The translations under genes were made by a program, and so were the position numbers. Positions 25,397-32,352 of a DNA stretch of 64,000 nt are shown here, piece by piece. Source of the DNA: Ornithinimicrobium cavernae. GTDB taxonomy: Bacteria; Actinomycetota; Actinomycetes; Actinomycetales; Dermatophilaceae. The stretch is taken from the NCBI RefSeq assembly GCF_003121625.1, contig NZ_QDDJ01000004.1, forward strand, positions 248,001-312,000. Reading direction: 5' to 3'. The number at the start of each line of letters is the position of its first letter. Positions within the stretch are counted from its first letter, which is position 1. The notes below the pieces were generated by a model. It saw only the letters and a list, made by a program, of their open reading frames with translations, did not search any database and was not told the origin of the DNA.

Positions 25397-26697
25397 TGAG
25401 TGCGGACCTCATCGTCGTCCTCGCGGTGACCCTGCTCGTCGTCCTCATCGCGATCAAGGTGCCGATCTACGTCTCCCTGGGCGTGTCCGGACTGCTGGGC
25501 CTGTACTTCATGCAGGGGCTGATCGGACTGGACCAGGTCCCGATCGCGCTGGTGTCGCAGCTGCAGAACTACTCCCTCATGGCGGCTCCGCTGTTCATCT
25601 TCATGGGCGAGGTCCTCGCCGTGAGTGGGCTGGGTCGCGACCTGTTCCGGGCGGCCTACCGATGGCTCGGCCGCGTTCCCGGAGGTCTGGCGGCGTCGGC
25701 GATCGGCTCCTCGACTGCCTTCGGTGCCATGTCCGGGGTGAGCATCTCCTCGGTCGCGGTCGTCGGCCGGATGGCCGTGCCCGAGATGCTCGACCGGGGG
25801 TACAGGCCCAGCTATGCGAGCGGCTCGGTGGTGGCCTCCGGGGCCCTCGCCATGCTCATCCCGCCCAGCCTGATGTTCATCCTCTACTCCTCGGTGACCG
25901 GCGTCGGGGTGGCCGACCTGTTCACCGGAGGCATCGTCCCCGGGCTGATGCTGTCCGGGCTGATGATCCTGTGGGTCGTCTTCGTGGCCGTCGTGAAGCC
26001 CAGCTGGGCACCGGCCCCTCCGGAGAAGTTCACGCTGGCCGAGAAGATGTCGTCCCTGCTGCGGATCACGCCCGCCATGGTGCTGATCCTGCTCGTGCTG
26101 GGGTCGATCTACGCCGGTTGGGCGACCCCGACGGAGGCCGCCGCTGTCGGCGCTGCCGGTGCGATCGTCCTCGTCGGCGTGTTCTACCGCGCGCTGAACT
26201 GGGCGAACATGAAGGCGGCCATGGTCGCGACGACGTTCGTCTCCACGGTCCTGATGGTCATCGTCGGCACGGCGTTCATCTTCACGCAGATGCTCGTCGT
26301 GGCCCGGGTCCCGGACAAGATCACGGCCTACGTGACCGCGCTGGACCTGGCACCCATCGTCATCATCCTGATCATGATGGTGATCCTGGTCCTCCTCGGC
26401 TGCCTGGTCGACGCCGCCTCGCTGCTGCTCGTCGTGACGCCGATCCTGCTGCCCACCGTCGTGGCCCTCGGCTATGACCCGCTGTGGCTGGGCATCATCC
26501 TCGTGGTCAACCTGGAGATGGCCGTCATCACCCCGCCGGTCGGGCTCAACCTCTACACGATGAAGTCGGTCGTGCCCGACCTGGACCTGGCAGACATCTT
26601 CAAGGGTGTGGTGCCCTACATCATCATCGAGTTCGCGCTGCTCCTGCTCCTCATCTTCGTGCCGGAGATCGCGCTGTGGCTGCCTAACCAACGGTGA
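25396..26697 (+). CDS. TRAP transporter large permease (DctM-type), first system
   Basis: A 433-residue membrane protein of about 11-12 helices. It has the DctM signatures AAPLFIFMGEVLAVSGLGRD, AFGAMSGVSISSVAVVGRMAVPEM, LAMLIPPSLMFILYSSVTG, and VNLEMAVITPPVGLNLYTMK near the C-terminus, which form the Na+ and substrate sites of the elevator transporter. It closes the eight-gene operon that starts at 18446. Import of a dicarboxylate or related acid follows from the family and the neighbours. Confidence 0.92.
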   Translation: MSADLIVVLAVTLLVVLIAIKVPIYVSLGVSGLLGLYFMQGLIGLDQVPIALVSQLQNYSLMAAPLFIFMGEVLAVSGLGRDLFRAAYRWLGRVPGGLAASAIGSSTAFGAMSGVSISSVAVVGRMAVPEMLDRGYRPSYASGSVVASGALAMLIPPSLMFILYSSVTGVGVADLFTGGIVPGLMLSGLMILWVVFVAVVKPSWAPAPPEKFTLAEKMSSLLRITPAMVLILLVLGSIYAGWATPTEAAAVGAAGAIVLVGVFYRALNWANMKAAMVATTFVSTVLMVIVGTAFIFTQMLVVARVPDKITAYVTALDLAPIVIILIMMVILVLLGCLVDAASLLLVVTPILLPTVVALGYDPLWLGIILVVNLEMAVITPPVGLNLYTMKSVVPDLDLADIFKGVVPYIIIEFALLLLLIFVPEIALWLPNQR

Positions 26698-26723
26698 CCG
26701 GCAGGGTGGGCGGCGGTGGTCGC

Positions 26724-27245
26724 CTACCCTTCTCCGGCGATCGTCTCGCGCAGGACCCGGACCGCCCTCGGACCGACGCCGTGCAGAGCGAGCAGCTCGG
26801 CGTCGGTCCGCTGCGCGACCTCGTCCAGGGTGGTGATCCCGGCGGCAAGCAGCGCCCGCGTCGCCGGCCGCCCGATCCCGGCTGGAAGCCCGTGCTCGGT
26901 CGAGGCCTCTGCCGCCCGGGTGGCCGCCACCAGCCGCTTGGGTGCCACGTGCTCCCACGAGGCGCGGACCAGTTGGTTCAGCTCCTGGCCCCCGAGCCCG
27001 GCGAGCGGCACGGCGACCCCGACCCGGGCACCCATCCGCAGCAGCGGCTCTGCGGTCGGGTGCGTCTGGAGGGTGCGGTCGACCAGGTCGTCGGGGAGCT
27101 GCACCTGGACCACCCGGTCGTCGGTCACCGCGAGGAACCCCCTGCCCCGCACGGCGAACGCGATCATCCCGTGGTGGGTGCCCTCGCCGACCTCGGGCAA
27201 CCGGAGAGCCGCCCTGCGCAGCTGCCCCAGCGTCGTCACCGTCAC
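26724..27245 (-). CDS. MmcQ/YjbR-like domain fused to a helix-hairpin-helix domain
   Basis: The 173-residue protein begins with an MmcQ/YjbR-like fold (LGQLRRAALRLPEVGEGTHH, then FLAVTDDRVVQVQLPDDLVD and the RASWEHVAPKRL helix, residues 6-103). It ends in a helix-hairpin-helix or RNAP alpha-CTD-like segment (GIGRPATRALLAAGITTLDE, ALHGVGPRAVRVLRE, residues 120-168). Both parts are suspected nucleic-acid binding modules. It starts directly after the stop of the molybdoprotein gene. Role unknown. Confidence 0.72.
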   Translation of the reverse strand: MTVTTLGQLRRAALRLPEVGEGTHHGMIAFAVRGRGFLAVTDDRVVQVQLPDDLVDRTLQTHPTAEPLLRMGARVGVAVPLAGLGGQELNQLVRASWEHVAPKRLVAATRAAEASTEHGLPAGIGRPATRALLAAGITTLDEVAQRTDAELLALHGVGPRAVRVLRETIAGEG

Positions 27246-28838
27246 TCAGCCCTCGACGCGCACATCGATGGTGTGCCACCCGGTGGCACCGTCGGGTGCC
27301 GGCATCGCCCTCTCCTGCGTCTGCACCTCGCCGGTGCCGTCGGTGGCCCGCACGCTCACGGCATACTCCCCCGGCTCGGCCGGCCAGGTGAGCATCCACT
27401 GCCGCCACGAGTCGATCGTCGGCTCCTCCGCGAGGGTCGCCTCCTGCCAGTCCCCGTCACCGATGCGGACCTCGACCTTGTCGATGCCGCGGTGCTGGGC
27501 CCACGCCACACCGGCGATCACCACCTCCCCCGCGGCGACCGGCTCACCGGGCCGGGGCACGTCGATGCGCGAGGCGGTCTTGACCGGTCCGAGCGCCGAC
27601 CAGCCCCGCGGCGTCCAGTAGCCCTCGTCCTGGTCGAACCGGGTCACCTTGAGCTCGGTCACCCACTTGGTCGCCGAGACGTAGCCGTAGAGCCCGGGCA
27701 CCACGACCCGCACCGGGAACCCGTGCTCGGCCAGCAGCGGCTCGCCGTTCTGGGCGACGGCGAGCAGCGCGTTGCGGTCGTCGGTCATCGCCTCCAGCGG
27801 GGTGCCGGCGGTGAACCCGTCGACGCTCCTGGACAGCACCATGTCGGCGCCCTCCCGCACCCCCGCGCGGGCCAGCACCTCGCGGACGGGCAGCCCGGTC
27901 CAGACGGCGTTGCCGGCCAGGTCGCCGCCCACGTAGTTGGACACGCACGTCAGCGTCACCAGGGCCTCGACGAGCTCGGCGTCCAGCAGGTCCTGGAAGG
28001 TCAGCTCGATCTCGCGGTCGACCATCCCGGTCACCCGCAGGCGCCAGGTCTCGGGGTCCACCTGCGGCACGGTGACCGCCGTGTCGATCCGGTAGAAGGT
28101 CTCGTTGGGGGTGAGGTACGACGTCTGGCCGGCGACGCCCTGCGTGGCACCGGCGGGGACGGTGACCGGGTCGGCCACCCGGATCCGGCCGATCCGGGTG
28201 CGGGCCGCCTCGACCACCTCACCCGCCCGGCTCAGGGCCCGACCAGCCAGTATGCCGAGTGCCCCGACCGCGGTCAGCGCACCTCCCCAGAGGAGGACCG
28301 AGCGACGGCTCGCGGCCCCCGGGCCCATCGGCGCGGGCGCCGCGGCGGTCGCCGGGGCGAGCCGGCGCCAGAGCCGGTCCAGGACCCACAGGCCGACGAG
28401 CGTGCCCACCACCGTGGGCAGGGCGTCCGGCCAGGAGAAGTCGGGACGGTCGGCCACGGCGAGGACGCCCACCACACCGACGGCGGCGAACAGCCCCAGC
28501 TCCACCTTTTCGTAGTGGTTTCGTTGGCCCTCCCCGTCTTCTGAGAGGGGTTTCGTAGGCCCGCCCACCAGACCGATCAGGGCGCAGACACCCGTCAGGA
28601 CGATGCCCATGCCGACGAAGAGGGCCAGCTTGTCGTTGGTGCCGAACGTCTGGATCGCAAAGTCCTTGAGCCAGGCGGGCGTCCGGTCGATGAAGGCCCC
28701 CGCGACCGCCACCAGCGGCGAGGCCGTGCCCGTGCCGAGACCGCCGCGCATGACCAGCGCGGCTCCGACCTCGGCCACCGCCAGGGTGACCGCGCCCGCA
28801 GCGACACCGGCCAGCGCTGCTGCCCAGCGACTCCTCAC
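27246..28838 (-). CDS. Sulfite-oxidase-like molybdopterin-dependent oxidoreductase with N-terminal membrane domain
   Basis: A 530-residue protein. The N-terminal ~220 residues hold about five hydrophobic helices. They are followed by a SUOX-type molybdopterin domain whose Mo-ligand cysteine is in VTLTCVSNYVGG near residue 298, with LPVREVLARAGV and FPVRVVVPGLYGYVSATKWV as family landmarks, and a C-terminal Mo-co dimerisation beta domain (VAWAQHRGIDKVEVRIGDGD). It likely oxidises or reduces a small molecule at the outer face of the membrane. The cytoplasmic loop at residues about 92-112 is encoded by unusually AT-rich codons (28505-28565) with a 17-bp imperfect direct repeat. Confidence 0.9.
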   Translation of the reverse strand: MRSRWAAALAGVAAGAVTLAVAEVGAALVMRGGLGTGTASPLVAVAGAFIDRTPAWLKDFAIQTFGTNDKLALFVGMGIVLTGVCALIGLVGGPTKPLSEDGEGQRNHYEKVELGLFAAVGVVGVLAVADRPDFSWPDALPTVVGTLVGLWVLDRLWRRLAPATAAAPAPMGPGAASRRSVLLWGGALTAVGALGILAGRALSRAGEVVEAARTRIGRIRVADPVTVPAGATQGVAGQTSYLTPNETFYRIDTAVTVPQVDPETWRLRVTGMVDREIELTFQDLLDAELVEALVTLTCVSNYVGGDLAGNAVWTGLPVREVLARAGVREGADMVLSRSVDGFTAGTPLEAMTDDRNALLAVAQNGEPLLAEHGFPVRVVVPGLYGYVSATKWVTELKVTRFDQDEGYWTPRGWSALGPVKTASRIDVPRPGEPVAAGEVVIAGVAWAQHRGIDKVEVRIGDGDWQEATLAEEPTIDSWRQWMLTWPAEPGEYAVSVRATDGTGEVQTQERAMPAPDGATGWHTIDVRVEG

Positions 28839-28870
28839 AGGGTCATCGTGGCACCGACGGCTGGGAATTG

Positions 28871-28906
28871 GGTCACGGGAGACCGGTCGGTCACGGGAGA
28901 CAGGTC
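28871..28906. repeat. Two tandem 18-bp units
   Basis: ggtcacgggagaccggtc at 28871-28888 is followed directly by ggtcacgggagacaggtc at 28889-28906, one mismatch. The second unit contains part of the stop codon of the AhpD-like gene. It lies in the short gap before the molybdoprotein start. Confidence 0.6.
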
Positions 28907-29483
28907 AGGACCGGGCGTGCGAGTGGTACTCCTCGTTCGGCACGAAACCGAGGGCGGTCGCGACGCGGTTGGTCATGTTGAACATGCCGATCACCTGGAC
29001 CAGCTCCATGATCTCGTGGTCCCCCAGACCGACCTCACGCAGCGGCTCCAGGTCCTCGCGGCCCACCTCGTCGGGCGCCCGGGTGAGCAGCTCGGCATAC
29101 TCGGCCATCGCGCGCTCGCGCCGCGACAGGTCCGCCTGCCGCCAGTTGACCGCGACCAGGTCTGCGGTGACCGGGTCGCCGGAGTACTGGCGCAGGGCGG
29201 CCCCGTGGGAGATCGTGCAGTAGGTGCACCGGTTGAGCCCGCTGACCACGACCGCGACGAGCTCCCGCTCGGCGTTGGTCAGGTAGCCCTCCTTGTTGAC
29301 CAGCAGGTTGAAGTAGTTCCACCACGCGAGGAACTGGTCGCCGTTGACGGCCTGCGCCTGGAAGACGTTGGGGATGAACCCGAAGGCCTCCTGCGACTTG
29401 TCCCACAGCCGACCCACCCCCTCCGGCAGCTCGTCACGGGGAGGGACCGGGAGGAAGGAGATCTCGGGAGTCTGCTCAGCCAT
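28905..29483 (-). CDS. AhpD/carboxymuconolactone-decarboxylase-like peroxidase-related protein
   Basis: A 192-residue helical protein with the redox motif [16 protein letters not shown] (CxxC followed by His four residues later, residues about 83-98), characteristic of AhpD-like alkylhydroperoxidases, and a second helical repeat ([20 protein letters not shown]). ATG 29483 is chosen because [13 protein letters not shown] is the usual start of the peroxidase-related subfamily and the upstream extension is compositionally unlike a protein. It probably acts as a thiol-dependent peroxidase or disulfide reductase in the cytoplasm. Confidence 0.85.
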   Translation of the reverse strand: MAEQTPEISFLPVPPRDELPEGVGRLWDKSQEAFGFIPNVFQAQAVNGDQFLAWWNYFNLLVNKEGYLTNAERELVAVVVSGLNRCTYCTISHGAALRQYSGDPVTADLVAVNWRQADLSRRERAMAEYAELLTRAPDEVGREDLEPLREVGLGDHEIMELVQVIGMFNMTNRVATALGFVPNEEYHSHARS

Positions 29484-29544
29484 GGCGGCACAGTACCCAC
29501 GTGGCGGGCAGAGGGTGCACCGCGGGTGAGCCGAGATCCACGGC

Positions 29545-30252
29545 TCAGGCCCAGGCCGGTGGCACCGGGAGATCGACCCCGGCACGGAGTCCGTCGTCCC
29601 GGCCGCGGGCGAGCCACAGCAGGAGCGCCGCCGGGGAACCGGCCACCTCCGGGCCGCCGCCGTGCAGCTCGAGCGGGTCCAGGTCGTCGGGCCGCAGCGT
29701 CAGGGCGGGAGCGTCAGGGTCCGCGTCCCAGGTGCGCACCCCGCGGCGGAGCGTCCGGGCGACCCAGCCGGGATCGGTGTCGTCGAAGGTGTAGCCGGCG
29801 AGCAGGTCGACGTGATGGAACACCACCTCGAGGGTGCGCATCGCGACCACCTGCGCGCCGGTGACCTCGGTGCCGGTGCGGCTGCGCACGGTCGCGGCGC
29901 CGGCCGGGCCCCGCAGCACCTCTGCCGCGTCCCGGAACTGCCGCAGCGTCCTGCGCACGTCGGCCAGGATCTCCGGCAGCGGTCGCCGCGCTCCGGCCTC
30001 GATGTCGTCGCGCCGGGCCTGCTCCGACCCGTAGGCCGGGCGCTCCTGCCCGTCCGCGGCCCACTGCACGAGGTTGCCCAGGGCGTCGGCGTTGCGCGCC
30101 AGGTGGGTGAGCACGTGCGCCACGCTCCAGCCCGGGCACAGGGTGTCCCGGCGCAGGTCCTCGGGGGTGAGCCGGTCCAGCGTGGCGAGGAGCCGCTCGT
30201 CCTCGGTGTCGAGCAGGGCGAGGTTCTCCGCCGCCCGGTGCGAGCCGGTCAT
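29545..30252 (-). CDS. Maleylpyruvate isomerase/MDMPI-family (mycothiol-dependent type) protein
   Basis: A 235-residue DinB-like four-helix protein with the MDMPI N domain ([20 protein letters not shown] at about 33-52, where CPGW...H is the metal and thiol-cofactor region) and histidines in [14 protein letters not shown] that complete the usual H3 metal site. Relatives isomerise maleylpyruvate or transfer small groups with mycothiol. ATG 30252 follows CAGGAGGAGACGAC. Its first 19 codons closely resemble the tiny ORF located immediately upstream, and the two overlap at ATGA. Confidence 0.83.
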   Translation of the reverse strand: MTGSHRAAENLALLDTEDERLLATLDRLTPEDLRRDTLCPGWSVAHVLTHLARNADALGNLVQWAADGQERPAYGSEQARRDDIEAGARRPLPEILADVRRTLRQFRDAAEVLRGPAGAATVRSRTGTEVTGAQVVAMRTLEVVFHHVDLLAGYTFDDTDPGWVARTLRRGVRTWDADPDAPALTLRPDDLDPLELHGGGPEVAGSPAALLLWLARGRDDGLRAGVDLPVPPAWA

Positions 30253-30314
30253 GTCGTCTCCTCCTGGGTGTCCAGCTGTGCCTGATGCTCCGCAGCGCGG
30301 TGCGCGCCCGTCAT
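30249..30314 (-). CDS. 21-codon mini-ORF, partial duplicate of the MDMPI gene start
   Basis: A short frame reads MTGAHRAAEHQAQLDTQEET plus one Thr, then TGA. The neighbouring MDMPI protein begins [19 protein letters not shown]; 13 of 19 positions agree. The mini-ORF has its own Shine-Dalgarno (GAGGAGGACCC), overlaps the stop of the FadR-type regulator at ATGA, and overlaps the MDMPI start at ATGA. It therefore links the two genes by translational coupling. It is a tandem partial duplication of the gene start that has been kept in frame. A functional peptide is unproven; the coupling role is inference. Confidence 0.55.
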   Translation of the reverse strand: MTGAHRAAEHQAQLDTQEETT

Positions 30315-31087
30315 GTCGGGTCCTCCTCGGGGTCTGCGGCCTCGCCGACCGCCCGGAGGAACGCCACGTCGGACACGGTCGCGATGTGCCGGGTCATCGC
30401 CGTCGCTGCGGCCATCGGGTCCTGCGCACGGATGGCCTCGGCGACCGCCCGGTGCTGCTGCAGGGACTCCTCCGGCCGGCCCGGTTGCGACAGGGACTCG
30501 ATCCGCGTCTCGAGGATGAGCTCGCCGATCTCGGCCATCAACCGGGCCAGCACCCCCGAGTGACCCGCCCGCGTCACCGCCTCGTGGAAGGCCCGGTCAC
30601 CCTCGAGCGACCGCTCCCCGGCGTGGACCTGGCTCGCCATGAGGTCGAGGGCCTCGTCGATGGCGTGCAGGTCCTCGGCGATGCGCCGCTCGGCGGCGAG
30701 CGCCGCCAACTTGGCCTCGAGCGCGGACCGCGCATCGATGATGTCGGGCAGGCTGTCGCGGTGCTCGCGGACCGCCCGGAGCAGGAGGTCGTCCTCGGCC
30801 GCGCGGTCCAGGATCACGGCGCCTCCCCCGTGCCTGACCTGCACCACGCCGACCACCTCCAGGGCGACCAGGGCCTGCGCGAGCGAGGCGCGACTCACGT
30901 CGAGGGCCTGCGCCAGCTCGCGCTCCGGCGGGAGCTTGTCGCCGGCCACGAGGTTCTCCTCACGGATGTGGGCCAGGAGCTCCTGGACGATCTGCTCATA
31001 GAGCCGTGGCCGGGCCAGGCGGGACGGCACGGCCCCACGCTTGGCGGGCCTCGGACGGCCGCCGGCGTCGTCGTTCGCTCGCGCCAT
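30311..31087 (-). CDS. FadR-type (GntR-family) transcriptional regulator
   Basis: A 258-residue regulator with a GntR winged helix (LPPERELAQALDVSRASLAQ near residues 53-72) and an FCD effector domain (RSALEAKLAALAAE, HEAVTRAGHSGVLARL, LQQHRAVAEAIRAQD). It is divergent from the CoA-transferase/carboxyltransferase/TRAP cluster with 68 bp between starts and is the likely controller of that cluster. The intergenic DNA carries a promoter-like region with two direct repeats. Confidence 0.9.
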   Translation of the reverse strand: MARANDDAGGRPRPAKRGAVPSRLARPRLYEQIVQELLAHIREENLVAGDKLPPERELAQALDVSRASLAQALVALEVVGVVQVRHGGGAVILDRAAEDDLLLRAVREHRDSLPDIIDARSALEAKLAALAAERRIAEDLHAIDEALDLMASQVHAGERSLEGDRAFHEAVTRAGHSGVLARLMAEIGELILETRIESLSQPGRPEESLQQHRAVAEAIRAQDPMAAATAMTRHIATVSDVAFLRAVGEAADPEEDPT

Positions 31088-31099
31088 ACCCTCATCGTA

Positions 31100-31126
31100 T
31101 TGACAAATGGACTAGTTGACTATTGG
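31100..31126. promoter_or_regulatory. Direct repeats over a TTGACA box upstream of CoA-transferase copy 3
   Basis: ttgacaaatgg (31100-31110) and ttgactattgg (31116-31126) match at 9 of 11 positions, 16 bp apart. The first contains a consensus TTGACA -35 box for the rightward genes. TAGT-TG-ACTA (31113-31122) is a short inverted repeat in the middle, the kind of site a FadR-type protein could bind. This patch is clearly AT-richer than its surroundings. Confidence 0.45.
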
Positions 31127-31155
31127 CTAGGCCACTGAACCACGAAGGAGTTGCG

Positions 31156-32343
31156 ATGACGCACCCGCCGGAGTCCGGTCCGCTCACCGGTTTCACCGTC
31201 CTGGACCTCACCCGTGCCCTGGCCGGACCCCACGCGGGGATGATGCTCGCCGACCTCGGCGCGCGGGTCATCAAGGTCGAGACACCCGGTCACGGCGACG
31301 AGTCCCGCACCTGGGGCCCGCCGTTCGTCGACGGGAGCGACGGGGAGGCGGTGTCCACCTACTTCCTGTCGTGCAACCGCGGCAAGGAGTCGATCTCCCT
31401 CGACCTCAAGTCCGCGGAGGGCCGCGAGCTGCTCTCGGACCTCATCGCCCGCAGCGACGTCCTGATGGAGAACTTCCGCCCCGGCGTCCTGGACCGGCTC
31501 GGCTTCCCCACCGCGACCCTGTTCGAGCTCAACCCGCGCCTGGTGGTCCTGTCGATCACCGGCTTCGGCCACGACGGGCCGGAGGGGCAGCGCCCCGGCT
31601 ACGACCAGATCGCCCAGGGCGAGGCGGGGATCATGTCGATCACGGGGTCCGGCCCGGACGACCCGCAACGCGTGGGGGTGCCGATCGGCGACCTCATCTC
31701 GGGCATGTACGGCGCCTACGGCATCCTCGCCGCCCTCCTGGAGCGCGAGCGCACCGGCCGCGGCCAGGTCGTGCGCACCTCGCTGCTGGCCGCCCTGGTC
31801 GGCATCCACGCGTTCCAGGGGACGCGGTGGACCGTCGCGCAGGAGGTCCCGCGGGCGCAGGGCAACCACCACCCCTCGATCAGCCCCTACGGGCTCTTCC
31901 ACTGTCAGGACGGCGCGGTGCAGATCGCCTGCGGCAACGAGGCGCTCTGGACCCGGCTGTGCGAGGAGTTCGGCCTCGACCCGACGACGCCCACCATGGC
32001 GACGAACCACCAGCGGGTGGTGCACCGCGACGAGGTGATCGCCCTGCTGGAGTCCACCTTCGCCTCGCTCGACCAGGCCGAGCTGCTGGCTCGCCTCGAC
32101 CGGGCCGGCATTCCGTCCGGCCGGGTACGCACTCTCCAGGACGTCTACGAGTGGGAGCAGACCCGCTCGCAGGGCCTCGTCGTCGAGGTCGACCACCCCA
32201 CCCTCGGGCCCGTCGAGCTGCCCGGTCCCCCGCTTCGCTTCTTCGACGCCGCCGGTGCCGAGACCACCCGCACCGGCCACGGCAGTCCGCCGCTGCTGAA
32301 CCAGCACGGCGACCAGATCCGGCAGTGGCTGGCGGACGAGTAG
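31156..32343 (+). CDS. CaiB/BaiF (type III) CoA-transferase, copy 3
   Basis: A 395-residue type III CoA-transferase: VLDLTRALAGPHAGMMLADL, ARVIKVETPGHGDESRTWG, LSCNRGKESISLDLKSAEG, FGHDGPEGQRPGYDQIAQGE, RGQVVRTSLLAALVGIHAF. It is nearly collinear with the copy at 15218-16471, so the two are recent paralogues with probably related substrates. The ATG at 31156 follows AAGGAG. It begins the second catabolic cluster, followed 9 bp later by the carboxyltransferase gene. Confidence 0.9.
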   Translation: MTHPPESGPLTGFTVLDLTRALAGPHAGMMLADLGARVIKVETPGHGDESRTWGPPFVDGSDGEAVSTYFLSCNRGKESISLDLKSAEGRELLSDLIARSDVLMENFRPGVLDRLGFPTATLFELNPRLVVLSITGFGHDGPEGQRPGYDQIAQGEAGIMSITGSGPDDPQRVGVPIGDLISGMYGAYGILAALLERERTGRGQVVRTSLLAALVGIHAFQGTRWTVAQEVPRAQGNHHPSISPYGLFHCQDGAVQIACGNEALWTRLCEEFGLDPTTPTMATNHQRVVHRDEVIALLESTFASLDQAELLARLDRAGIPSGRVRTLQDVYEWEQTRSQGLVVEVDHPTLGPVELPGPPLRFFDAAGAETTRTGHGSPPLLNQHGDQIRQWLADE

Positions 32344-32352
32344 CAGCCGCCG

